The translations under genes and the position numbers were made by a program. Below are positions 25,001-36,750 of a DNA stretch of 64,000 bases, piece after piece. The stretch's first letter is position 1. The number at the start of each line of letters is the position of its first letter. The notes beneath the pieces are model-generated. The model was given only the letters and a program-made list of their open reading frames with translations. It made no database searches and had not been told where the DNA came from. Source of the DNA: Promerops cafer (taxonomy: Eukaryota > Chordata > Aves > Passeriformes > Nectariniidae); contig VZSE01002186.1 of assembly GCA_013398275.1 (NCBI GenBank), forward strand, positions 2,198,428 through 2,262,427. Direction: 5' to 3'.

Positions 25001-27723
25001 GTTGTAGTGTGTTCATTCATCAATAATGCATAATACACACAGAAGCACAAGAAAGCATATTTAAAGTATATGACTTGGGACTAAAAAAATTTTGACAATT
25101 ACTTTTTTGAGATAATTTGAATTCTCTTCTCCAAATCATCATGCCTTCCTTGCTCATGAGTGACATACTGTAAAGGCAGAAATATTTCTAAAGGCATCAG
25201 GTGTAAGAGTGAGTCAAAATTTTGTAATGCTAAGTGTCAGTAAACTCATTATGGAAATACTGCTCAAACTCAGGAGATAATATATTTGGTAGTGAGTTTT
25301 ATCATGGGTTGTCAGTCAAGAAAGAATTGGATATGCTGAGTGGATAAAGACTTAAGAAAATTTTCCAGTCAATTCTATTTCTAATCGGTGTAAAACTTTC
25401 TCTCACTTTAAATAAAGCTGGGTAGAGCATTAGAAATTACGGCAAGGGAAATTCACATTTAGCAATGGCCACCACTACCACTCTGCTAGTGAAGCAGCTT
25501 CATTTTAAATTCCCTAAACCAGCAGAAAGGTGACTATGGTTTCAAAGATACAGACCAAGGAAGGACTGAGCACAAGTTTGATAAGAACAACAGAAAAGAC
25601 ATCAGAGAATTTAAAATAAAATGAATGGTAATTTTATGCATAACTACACAATATTTTCTTCTGTGGATGTAATTATTCCATAGTTTCTTCAGTTCTTTAT
25701 ATTATAATTCTGAGATCTTTTTTCAATGACTGCAAATTAATCTCTGAAACTATGAACAGATATTAAGCTTCAGCTGTCAGGCATTAAAACTTAGTGTGCT
25801 GAATATAAATCTTTCTCACTAAAGGAGTGAGGCAAAAAGAGCCCACCTTACTTAATCAGAGATTTAATGTATTAAAGGATCATTAACATTCTGGACTCCA
25901 CCTCAAGGTAATTAAAATGCATGAAGACTTAGAGTGGAGGTCATTTGGAAAAACACCCATACAGGGGCATGAAGAAGGAGGCTGGCTGGAAAAGAGAAGC
26001 AAGACATTTTAGGAGGAAGACAAATGCTTGTTGATTCAGAAGCCCAAAAATACCCTCAGACAGCCTTGACTGAGGAGACATACGATATCTACACATTTTT
26101 ATAAAGCATATTTTATTTGAGTTCTTTGTCCATAAACTCCCTACACATCACCTGTACTTTGAGGTCAGTTTTCAGTAAAGTGTTTTTTATACAAACACTT
26201 CTCTTGAGCTCTCTTGTGCTTTGTTTAAACTTTAACTGTGCTTAAGAAAGCTCTGCATCCAAGCAGTTTGGTCTCAGGGCCTTCTGAAAGGGAAGTTGGC
26301 TGGTCAACCTGGTTGTAAACTGGAACAAGTTTGCTTCTGCAGCAGGTAACACACACGCCTTCTCTTTGCTTCCTTCAAATGCTGACCATTTTTCAAAATA
26401 CTTTTTTTTAATACCTGGATATCAAATTCAGTTTACTCAGGTCTAAAATTTTCATTTATGTCCCTCTGACTCTCATCACTTCAAATCAATACTTAGATAA
26501 ATAAGAAACTGTTTCCCTGAAGGACTATTTTCCTGAGATTAAAACAATTAAAATTTCTTTGGCTAAAAAAACAAAATAAGTACCTTATGAGACAGTGGCA
26601 GATTTAGTAGGCACATTTGACTCAATGCTGTATGACATGGTAGGGCATCTGAAGGAACAACATTAACCAACATGGTCAGTAAGTGAAAAGGACAGTGATG
26701 CCAGTCCTACATCATCTTCTGTAGCTTTTCTTCTACACTCAGCTTGTTTCTTTCAAAAAAGCATTTAAATTGTTTAAGTCTTCAGTATGAAAAGAAAGGA
26801 CAGCCTTGTGATTAAGACATTTGATTTGCATTTCAATTTGAGTCCTGTTTCTGTCTTTTTCTGACATCTTAGTGCCTTCCTTAATTTGCTTGCTTCCCAT
26901 TTTTCTCTTCCACAAAGTAAAAACCTTGGTTTTGCCTATTTAGACTGGGTGTTTCCAAAGCAGAAATATGAACCGGAGGCTCATAAGATTATTTGTTCTG
27001 AAAATTGCCACACAATCTCAGCTGCTGAAAAGTGAAGTTTTCCTGTTCAGCCATGAAAGCCTTTACAGTTTTGGGGCTAATTATTTCTTCTTTTTTTAAT
27101 CCCATCTGTAAATTTTGTAATTCAAAGAGTTGAAGTAAACTAAATAACAGCATTAGGTTTGAGTGTTATGCTCTGTATTTGTTGCACAAGATCAGGGGAG
27201 AAAACACTTGAAATAAACTTTATTGGATTAATTCAGGTGTAGGAGAAGTTGCAGATTTGGGTAGCAGGATGCAGATTGCCAGGTAAAATGAAGTGCAGTG
27301 ACAGAAAATGCTTCAAGTTGCTGAAGAAAGTTGTTAGTATTAGAACTGGAAAAGGCAGGATGCTAGTGACTGAAGGACTACCCAAGCAGGGGAATGATTT
27401 ATAGTTCACAGGTTAGCCCCAAAGCATTCCCGAGAGGCAGAAATTTGCCCATGACACCATCATGGAGCTGCTAGGGAGAATACTACTTCTATCCTCCCAT
27501 AGGAGAGATGGATTCACAGATTCCTCAGAGCCCAGAGAGCTCATGAGTTACTGGGTACCAGCAGAGCAGATCCAAACTGTGGTGCTGTTAGGGCTTCCTG
27601 AGTGCCAAAGAGGAATGTCAGCTATTTGTAGCTTTTGTTCATTTCTGTTGCAGGCAATGGCCCCCCAAAACCACGTAATGGCAAATTTACACCACTTGGG
27701 AGTGTGCGTGGTCCAAGGGCAGA

Positions 27724-27785
27724 TCTGGGGATGATGCTCACTAAGCTTAGCCCCTCTGGGGATGATGGCTGCTAAGCTGGGCTCC
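27724..27785. repeat. Tandem duplication, 31 bp x 2 (imperfect)
   Basis: Two adjacent copies begin TCTGGGGATGATG and continue through a CTAAGCT core to a CCCC or CTCC end. Differences cluster in the middle and at the end. This is a simple local duplication. Confidence 0.75.
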
Positions 27786-28535
27786 CAGAGGGAGCATGCC
27801 TGCATTGGTTAAACCTGCCTTTCAGAGAGCTGGCATCTGTCCATTCATGTTCTTCTGGACTTTTTTTTTTGCCACTGTCAGCATTTCACAGTAAGGTATT
27901 CGCTAAGCCTGTATTTCCTGGATAAAATGCCAAAATAAGATATAAAGGTAAATCCCTGGTATGCTTGCTCTCTTGGAACCTCACAGGGACATGTTGGCTT
28001 TCTGCTGTTTTGTCACTGTCCGTACCTGAACTGTAAATTGAAATGGTCATAAAACATTGACTCCAGTGCTGGACTAAGCGTGCAGTACAGATTTCACATC
28101 AGCACACAGAAGCAACACACGGCTCTCCCTTTCCTCTCCTTTCAGCAGCACTGCCTCTGAAGGAATTGAGCTCACAGAAGACAATCAGCTGTTCTACACA
28201 AATGGGAAAAACTGAGGTGATGCTCTCTAGGACTTGTAGTCATGTGGACATGAAGCATGTCTAATCTAAAAAATGCCAAATAATAACCCATGCAGCCCCA
28301 TGTCTTAGAGGATGTGCCCCTAACCAGTGGCTTCATGGCACCACTGGTTTCATGTACCATAAATACTCATCACAGAACAAGCACTGTGCACAGATCTCCA
28401 ATCTCACCACATCCAGGCAAGTTCCCCAGATGTTGCATTGCTCTGTTCAGGGTACCTGCTTGGACACTGAAGCAACACATCTGGAAATTGCTAAGCAGGC
28501 TCCTCTGGCTCAGCCCAGCAGAGCAGCACAGCTGT

Positions 28536-28575
28536 AACTGCTTCTGGCACTAGCTGGCTCCCTGCAGAAGCAGTT
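28536..28575. repeat. Perfect 11-bp inverted repeat, 18-nt spacer
   Basis: The arm AACTGCTTCTG at 28536-28546 pairs exactly with CAGAAGCAGTT at 28565-28575. A further small palindrome GTGCTTCTGCAC (28580-28591) follows and shares the GCTTCTG core. The arm is shorter than in a typical microRNA precursor, and no extension of pairing beyond the arms was found. Confidence 0.7.
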
Positions 28576-30455
28576 CAAGTGCTTCTGCACTGTGTTGCCA
28601 GCGCTCCACTTTTCAAGTTTACCTTATCCTGTATTTGGAGAAGTATTTGCAGCTATGTTGTTTTCTGTTACTGTGATATTAAGCATGGTATAAAAAACAT
28701 TTAGAATAGAGTGCAAAAGCATTGTTTCTTGGACAACAGTAATCTTAAGTATCTAAGCCCTGTGAAATGTTTGCAGTGGTTATTTTAGGTTTATGTTCCT
28801 TCCTAAAGGCCTTCACAATTCTGAGCAAAAAAAGCCTTTTTGCTAACAACTTCTGTTGCCAATTCTACTGCAAGCAGGAACACGACCTTTACAAAAGATA
28901 AACAGAAGTGAAGCAAGAGCTGCCAAGCAGTCCAACAGTGCTAATACCTCTATGAAAAGCAAACTGTAGTGCTAATTTACAGAGTTGAAGAGGAAAAGGA
29001 GATGCATCCACACTTACACTGTTCAAGTCTAGCAATTACTTTCAGATCTTAAAATGGAGCTTTCCCTTAAACCAAGCAGCTACCTCTTCTCCCTCACTGT
29101 GAGGAAGCTTTTGCTTGTTTTGCAGAAAATGGGTACTTTTAGAAAGTGAAGACTGAGTTTAGATCTCATATCCCTGCATACAGGGACTAATATTTCATTT
29201 TAGAGGTGGCTTCACAACTGATTGAGGGCACTGGACGTGTGCCAGACACCATTGTTAATAATAGCATTATCGTATTTGATGAGAGACCAGTTCTGCACAT
29301 CAGAGTATGCTGTAAAGGTGCACAAGTTAATGGAAGTTGTCTTTGTGGCAAACAGTAGGAAGCATTACTAGGAGTGTATCGGCTTTGGAATAAATTGTGT
29401 GATTTCCTCTGGGTCCATGGCAGCTAAAAGATCTGCTCTCTAGTGCCAGCATTAAGAGTCTAATACTTTTCCTTTCTAACATGAAAGTGGACAGTTATTT
29501 CAGTGGGGAGCACGATGAATTTCACTATCTCTCTGACTAATATAACCATCTTACACTTCCAGCATCCACACCACAGGACAACCAGAGGATTTAAATCAAT
29601 TTGTGATTGTTTGTAAAGTTCCTTACAATTTAAAAAGCTAAATGCAAGCTATTAGTGCCTTCTTGTTATAATTTTGCTATCATTAATCATTATGCTTTTT
29701 AGGGGGAGGACAGCTGACAACCTCTGTACAATTTGAATAATTCGTATTAATCAGAATTGTTATCTAAACCTTTCCTGGAGTGAATACATTAAATACTGCC
29801 AAAACTTAATTGTTACTTTATTCATATTACTATTCCTTTTTGACCTGGTTGGTTAACAGAGGTTTGGGGTCTTCTAGGTTATTTCTTGTCAGCAAAGCCA
29901 TGGATGGTAGAGTCACATGCCTCAGAAGCAGTGTGCACACTGTCCTTTGCACACAAGGGCAGCCCTTCCACTAAGAGAAGGTGGCTATTTATTTGCTCAC
30001 AGCTACAAACTGCTTTCAGCCAAGGCTCAGCACAGACGACTCTTGGTGCACTTTTACTGTACAGTGCTGCCCATGCTGTTTCACAGTGGGCCCAGGGCTT
30101 TTTTGATCTCTTCCCCCACTTTTCTGGTGTTTCTCTTTTTCTTCTCCTTACTGAGACGCCAGGCTACAATCAGCTGCTTTCCTCCATCATACTCTTTCCT
30201 CCTCCACACTGTTCCTGTCTCTGGTTTAGTTCAGACCCATGCCTGGTTGTCAGCTGTGGTCCATACTTGGCTTGTATTGCATTAATGCTAGTTGGACAAG
30301 AGCAGAGACTGCTGAGAGGCAGAGAAAGCAGACAGACAGGTCTCACGTGGAACAGTAAGAAGACTCCTGGTAAGGACTCAAATGACACTGTCTCACTTTT
30401 ATTACTGAAAGATGCTGCACTAACTACATGAATATGTGATCAGTCCCCCTTTTCA

Positions 30456-30493
30456 AGAATGGAGCAGAAAGGTAAGAATGGAGCAGAAAGGTA
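30456..30493. repeat. Exact 19-bp tandem duplication
   Basis: The unit AGAATGGAGCAGAAAGGTA occurs twice head to tail with no mismatch, suggesting recent slippage or duplication. Each copy ends in a weak donor-like AAAGGTAA. Confidence 0.9.
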
Positions 30494-31845
30494 AAAATTG
30501 TTGACAAGTCCTTTAAATTTCTGGTATTCTAAGTTCTGCATTTTTGTTTGTTTAAGGCTTTTGTTTTCATATATTTAGTTTTCCCATTTGATTTCCTTCC
30601 CTCCCTCCAGAGTTCTTCACTTTAGGGAAAAGATTCATGCAGATCCACATCAAAGTTCTGGCTTGTCTCACCACAGGGGAGTATTTATAGTGTGGTCTGG
30701 GGATTAATTTTGCAAGAAATTTGTATTCAGAAAAAATGAGCAGGCACAGCACAAGAGTTGGCCAGGATTTAATAACTTTTCACTGTAATTATCTTAATGT
30801 GTATGCTCAATTGCCCTAGATGACTGACTCTGAAAGAACTTCCATGAAAGAAATGAAACCACCCTTTCTGGCAAAGCAGCCTATAAACAGAAGCTGATGG
30901 AAAGGTAGGAGTGAGCTTTTGGTGTGGGAGAAAAATGGATGTCCTTGCCCTTTTTGCAGACTGCATCCAAAACCTTCCTGTCACCCTGCCAGCTTGTCTG
31001 TCATCTGTTACTTTTCCAATTTGCCTGTCAGCAACACAGAAGGAAATTGCTTTGGATGAAAGTTATTGACTGTGTCTTGAGAAATATGAATTCTATCCAC
31101 AGGTCTGTCCCAGGATCTCAGGATGATGCCCTGATAATTTTAAAATAGCTTCTGTAAAGGCATCTCAGGCTTCCCTCTGCCAGCCCACTCACTGCAGGGA
31201 AAGAAAACATCACTTTTGTTGGTGCTTTCATCCGCTGTCACATCAGAGAACACAGTTCATGCTATGCTTACACCTCCTAACAAAGGCAGCAAAATCTAAT
31301 CTCCATAGGAGACTTCAGGTGTTTCTGTATTGCAAATAATTATGTCACAAAGCTATGGAAAGTATGTATTTTCTCTCCATTTTGCATGTGGACGGTGGAT
31401 GGGGAATCTTTAGTCTGATGGTTTTGGCAGCATGGTCTAAGAGTGTTGAAGAGTTTGGACGTGTGCTGCATGTGATCCCACAGCCATGGAGGCAGCCTGT
31501 CCCAGCTGTGAGGGAGGATATCTCTTGTCCTGGGATGTAGTCAACCCCAGAGGTGTAAACTTAGGGCATTTAAAATTAAAAGAAATCAATACACATGAAA
31601 GCATTAGTAGTGTCTTAAAAAAAGCTACAGTAGGACTCAGAAAACACTCACTACATTCATTGTCCTGAAACTAAAGCCATGTGTGTCAAGTGTTCAGGAG
31701 CTCTGTGAGCCAGGGCACTTGTCCATGCAAGGATGAGTTAAGATAGTGACAAGCATGAATTTAAATGATCATTTCAGCCTTTGCAGCAGTCAGGATAAAG
31801 CCTGACACCAACACATAATTGATTGCGACTGGAAAGAGGTAGATT

Positions 31846-31862
31846 TCTCTCTCTCTCTCTCT
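31846..31862. repeat. (TC)n dinucleotide run
   Basis: A short pure TC repeat of about eight units. Confidence 0.9.
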
Positions 31863-32024
31863 TCACTTTCTCAAAATTAGAAAAAAGTCCTGTAGTTGAA
31901 CTAGTAGGACAGATGGATACCAGTATCAGTTTGCCTTGCACTGTATTTAACGTGGTGCTACCAAAGGGCATGAAAGACAGACTCGTGGCAATGCGTGTCA
32001 TTCCTGAACCTCTTGGAGACATGA

Positions 32025-32645
32025 CATCTTTGGGGACTTCAACTTACCAAGTGCCTGCTGAACGTATAACACAGCAGGGACAAAACAGTCCAGGAGGCTC
32101 CTGGACTGTGTGGAAGATGATCTTCGGACACAGCTGGTGAGGGAACCAGCCACAGGAGGTGCCCTGCAGAGCTGCTGCTTGCGAACAGAGGACTGGAAGC
32201 AACCACGAAACAGTAGTGCTTTCAATTCTCAGAGAAGTAAGGAGGGGGGTCAGCAGAACTGCCACCTTGTAATTCCAGAAGGAAGACTTTGGCCTGTTTA
32301 GGAGGCTGCTTGACAGAATCCCTTGGGAAGGAGTCCTGAAGGGAAAAGGGGTCCAGGAACAATGGACCAGCTTTAAGAAGGAAACCTTAAAGGTGTAGGG
32401 TCAGGCTATGCCCATGTGCCAAATGATGAGCTGGTGAGGAAGAACACTGGCCTGGCTGAACAGAGAGCCTTGACAGGAGAAAAAGAGAGTTTGTCACCTC
32501 TGGAAAAAGGGGCAGACAACTCATGAGAGCTACAAGGATGTTGTGAGGCTGTGCAGGGAGAAAATTAGAAGGGCCGAAGCCCAGCTACATTTTATCTGGC
32601 CACTGCTGTAAAACACAACAGAAAGTGTTTCTACAAATACACATT
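32025..32645 (+). mobile_element. CR1 LINE internal fragment, endonuclease C-terminal region
   Basis: The plus strand carries the end of the CR1 ORF2 APE-type endonuclease domain and the linker that follows. A GDFN box is visible at about 32032-32043 and is the conserved active-site motif of this nuclease family. Next come TAGTKQSRRLLDCVEDD and LVREPATGGAL, then SILRE, DFGLFRRLLDRIPWE and VVRLCREKIRRAKAQL, ending near FYKYT. A TGA replaces a tryptophan codon shortly after GDFN, and frame changes follow, so the copy is inactive. Neither the reverse transcriptase nor the 3' tail follows; the sequence passes into unique DNA near 32645. The left boundary is uncertain and could lie further upstream. 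Confidence 0.88.
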
Positions 32646-35259
32646 TCCTACCTCCTCCTCTTCATACTCAAAATAATAACTTTCTGACTCACTGTTATTA
32701 TATTCCAATCTCCGAAATCATATTGGCAGGGTAGATGATCTGTCTGCACATTTTCTTTAGTCTCCTAAAACTTTGTTTCTTAACACAAAAAACAAAGAAT
32801 TGAAGAGCTCTGAAAATACCTTCCATTAGATTTTTTCTCCTGGTTTCAATTATGACATTCTTATTCCAGTGGCTTTCCTGACTGCACATGGTGCTTATTG
32901 GAAGTACGTAAGTGCATATGTAATTTTAAAGTACAGTAGCACCTTTAGATCACTAATTTCTTTTGATTGAGTCAAAAGATGAAACTTTGAGAGTTCTTAG
33001 CTCCTTTCTGGACTATCTGAACAGTATCTGAGTGATAAGATACTGCTACAAACAATACTTGCAAATCCCTAGATCCCAGGTCTGTGAAAGCTGAGGCTAT
33101 GGATGTGGAGAAGACTGTGCCAGGAGAGGAATGGAGCATTTTAATATCCTCTTCTTTGTCTTTCATGAACTGCCTGGGTTCTTGTTGGACACAGATGATG
33201 CAGCCCACCTTTGATACAACCACTGACCATGGCTCCACTCTGATTACAGTGTGGTAGGTTGTGTCTATATCTTTGTACAGCCCTTGTTGAAGTGGTATCA
33301 AAATATTTCATGGGCAAATTAGGTCTATAGTGTTTCCTAGTGGACATCAGGATCTTTTGAAGCTTTTCTGGAGAAGAAGCCATTACTTGCACATCACTGT
33401 TCTCCCTTTTCCTTTCCGTTGTATTAACCTACAGTAACACATATCTCTTAGTAAACAGAATGGTTTTGCAAGATGCTCTGAAAAGAAGGTTAACCCAGTG
33501 CCTGGAACATCCTCTGAGAGTTTGGCTTGTAGCTCAAGAGCAGTGCCTCTAACTCACACTCCTTGTACTGGGTAGGGGGAACAGCCCTGGTAAAGTCATG
33601 AACAACTCATGAATGACAATGAGACCAGTAATGCAACTATACCCAGAGAAGTGACCAATAGTCTTGGAAGCTGGAACTAGGATTTTGAAGTGACTGTGAG
33701 CATGGATGAAAAAAATTGAGTCCAAGAATAAAGCAGTAAGAGAAGACCATGCCACTGGGAAGGTAAACTGCTGCATTCTCCTTTATAGTGCAAGAGTTAC
33801 CTATGGTTGAACTTCTTGCCTGTATGTGTAGTATATGTACTATGGACCATCTTATCTTATTAGTATGAAAGGAATTTTGGCACTTGAAAGGCCTAATGAA
33901 TTAAAGCCTTGTTGGGGTATGCAGTGGGAAGAGACACTTATACTTGATGTGGATAGTGTTTGAATTTTTTTTAATTAGGAGACAGGGCAATAAGCTTTGT
34001 GATGTTAATTTTTTAGAGTTGGCATGTGATTTCTTGACTAAGTGGAGAAGAAAAGTTGCTTAATTCTTAAAATGGGTAAGACATATATTGAGAAATGTTT
34101 CATTTTAAAATATTTGACATATGTGTGTAACACGCTGTCATGAGACAAATGCAAATGAAATTAAACCAAAACAAGACAGGACACTAAGTTCATTGCCAGG
34201 TGATATATATCATCTTTAGCTAATAAACATGCCAATTAAGCAGGCTGAGGAGAAAGAATATATCAAATAATCACTTTTTGGAAAGATTTCTCAAGATGAT
34301 GTCATCATGGCAATCATTTATCTTGTTTCTACCCCACTGGGTGGAAGTATGGAGAAAATCCTCTGGTTTTATAACATTATTTTGGATTTTAGCAGTAAAT
34401 ATGGTTATTTCAGACTTCATTTGACTGCTAAAGAAGCAAATCTCACACAAGCTGCAAACATCAGAAGTCAGAAACTTCACTAAACAACAGGATTAGTATA
34501 TGGGAACCTCAAAGAAGATAAAGCAAATACAGGGGTAAAATATTAGAAGGAGTATTGTTTACATCTGAGTCATAAGTAAAATGCAGTGCTCACCATGTTG
34601 ACAAAGAAGCAGCAAGTGGAGCCATCTTCTTGTGGGAGAAAATAGCAGTCCCTCAAAATACTCTTCCCTGCTTATCAGGTTCATCTCAGTGCTTCTTGGA
34701 CTGAAGGAGGTGTCTGCATTTCAGTGCCAGTCTCTCCTCAGAATAAGAATGACTTTGTACAGTAAAAGACTAAAATGGAAACAGTGGTTCCAGTGACAGA
34801 ACTGACAGCATCTGCTCAACCATTTGAGTAGTCTCACATGGACACTGAGGTGCCAGAGTTCGAGGTGTAGAGTTTGGCCCAAGGATGGGCAGGCTCTCTC
34901 AGTAGTTTTTTCTGCATATGAGACCCCAGCTCGACTTACACAAGCCCACCATAACTGACTGTGCCACAGGCAAGGCTTGGCAACAGGGATTTTTCACCAG
35001 GGACCTCTTTATGAGGGTTGGCTTGCCCAAGGAAAACCCTTGGAGGGACACTTTCATGGACCCCCAGCAGCTCAGTTCTGCTCTGCCTCAGCACTGACTT
35101 GGCATGACTGGTGTGGGAGCAGCATGGAAAAGAGACCAAATATGTTTATTAGTGTGATTGTTGGATAAAAATAATAGCAGCTCCTAAACTCAGTAATATG
35201 AGAAGGCACTGAGAGGGCATTATGTGTACTTGCATGAAGAGAAGCATGAAAGCCTGAGA

Positions 35260-35283
35260 CACTCCACTTGTTAGAGTGGAGTG
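35260..35283. repeat. Perfect 8-bp inverted repeat, 8-nt loop
   Basis: The arms CACTCCAC and GTGGAGTG enclose TTGTTAGA. Pairing stops at the next outer base. No gene lies beside it. Confidence 0.6.
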
Positions 35284-35429
35284 CTACACATACCCTACCA
35301 ACACCAGCCAGCTCAGAAGGAAACACTAGATCCATACTCATCCTTCAGGTGCTTAAAATTAGGTTAGAGGAGCATGTGCCCATGTGGGCTGCCCACACCC
35401 CTTAAGAGGGGCTGCAGCACTGCAGGCTG

Positions 35430-35452
35430 CCTGTGCTTGTGCCAGGCACAGG
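35430..35452. repeat. 7-bp inverted repeat
   Basis: The arms CCTGTGC and GCACAGG are separated by nine bases, in a locally GC-rich stretch. Confidence 0.5.
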
Positions 35453-35926
35453 GAGGGATGGGGCTGGCACATCCACTTTCTACCATGGCAGCACTTGTGT
35501 GAGGCATGAACCTCCCCTAAGTGCCCTACACAATCAGCCTTGAAGCAGGTAGTGATTTAGCTCCTACTCAGTCCTTTTAAAGGATTTCCTCTCACTTAGG
35601 ACATGTTCAGCATTTGGGATAGACTGGAACATGTAGTTCCTTTGCTAACCTGTCCTAGTCCTAATGGAGAAAAACAGGTTAGGAAAGGGAATACCTATAG
35701 CTGGGCTACCTGCTCCTAATGGAGAAGGAGGTATGGACTGGTTCCACTTGGTCTGGGGGACATTTTAGCGAGTTAAGATGAGGAGTTGAGATGAAGGAAC
35801 CTATGGCTTGTGGGATGTTTATGAGAGAGACGTTGCCAAGATGAAAGGCAAGGATTCCCCACACTTTTTATAGCATTTTCCATGTCCTTTTAAATTTCTT
35901 TTTTTTTAAAATTATGTTTGCTAAAA

Positions 35927-35949
35927 TTAACATCTGCAGCAGATGTTAA
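35927..35949. promoter_or_regulatory. Near-perfect 23-bp palindrome with two E-boxes
   Basis: TTAACATCTGC at 35927-35937 is mirrored exactly by GCAGATGTTAA at 35939-35949 around a single central A. Each arm contains an E-box (CATCTG and CAGATG), the site type bound by basic helix-loop-helix factors. E-boxes are frequent by chance. The near-perfect symmetry is the unusual part. A regulatory role is inference only. Confidence 0.35.
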
Positions 35950-35998
35950 GGAATGTCTCTCTTCTATCCCTCTGTTACATGACAACGTGCAGTTGTTT

Positions 35999-36219
35999 CC
36001 CTGCGGTCAGCCGCCTACGAACTCGGATACCTTTGTAATCAAGCTTTTACAGAGCTTGTTTGGCAGGAGAGCAGGGCGCGGTGGCACTGTCAGGGCTGGG
36101 TTGCCCTCTCCTGGCCACACCTGGCCCGTGCGCTTGTCACACACCCGGCTGCAGCCCCACACCCAGCCCCTGCCCTGCGCCTTGCGTGGCAGCAGCTCAC
36201 AGCACTCGTGAGAAATAAA
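35999..36219 (+). other. Small CpG-richer GC-rich patch ending in AATAAA
   Basis: Within AT-rich surroundings, this stretch has about a dozen CpGs (for example CTGCGGTCAGCCGCC and GGGCGCGGTGG). A plus-strand frame of 97 codons (35918-36211) runs through it, rich in Pro, Arg, Ser and His. It stops at TGA 36209-36211, just before a polyadenylation signal AATAAA at 36214-36219. This could be a terminal exon, the remnant of a GC-rich insertion, or coincidence. No domain is recognisable, and the patch is smaller than a normal CpG island. Confidence 0.25.
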
Positions 36220-36698
36220 GCAAGAAGTTCAATCTATTTGCCTTGGATTAAACAGCACGCCTTCGTGTTTTATGTAAAAGCATTTTGTCTAGTGGCATGC
36301 GAAATATAACCAAAGCTCCCTTATCAACTGCAAGGTGAGGCACTGTTTGTCACAAATCAATGTACAGCAGTATGTTCAACATCACGAGTAGGATCCAATT
36401 CACGTAACTTTGGTCCCTCAGGTATTTTGACACCTGTTCCATGTTAGCAGCCTTTGTAGTCTTTCACTTGGCCTCCTTCACGTTGAGATGCTATCTACGG
36501 GTGACTGTGTCTCAGCACCAGAATATAGTCAGGTGACTTTCCCTCCTTCCTTGTGAAAGCCTGGCTGTCCTCTTATTTTCCACAAAACAGCTATTCCAGA
36601 GAAGGTCACACTGCTTTGGTGTGGAAAATGGTGTAGGTAATAGCAGAAGTGGGCCACAAATCTATTTAAAGATAAAAGAGATTTTTGCCACTGTTAGA

Positions 36699-36750
36699 AT
36701 TCTTTCCCTTCCTTCCTCTCTCCCCTTTCTCCTCCTCCTGCCCTTCCACC
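36699..36750. repeat. Polypyrimidine tract
   Basis: A CT-rich run made of TTCCC, TTCCTTCC and CTCCTCCTCC blocks with few purines. Apart from the unrelated candidate tracts elsewhere, nothing suggests a splice acceptor here. Confidence 0.7.

Larger units (their letters stand above)
22069..32024. other. Unique DNA, no gene recognised
   Basis: This is a long AT-rich stretch without a recognised exon or transposable element. The plus-strand frame at 29886-30431 (181 codons) is the longest in the window. It contains a Leu/Phe/Ser-rich middle part and no known domain, and an overlapping plus frame (29917-30285) is open too. One frame of this length is expected by chance in 128 kb of strand sequence. 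Small features inside are a 31-bp tandem pair (27724-27785), an 11-bp inverted repeat (28536-28575), a 19-bp tandem pair (30456-30493), a TC run (31846-31862) and a possible conserved stretch (29585-29800). Confidence 0.5.

Noticed and set aside
29886..30431. Longest open frame (181 codons, plus strand)
   Set aside because: No domain, signal or family resemblance. An overlapping out-of-frame plus frame is open too, and one frame of this length is expected by chance in 64 kb read in six frames.
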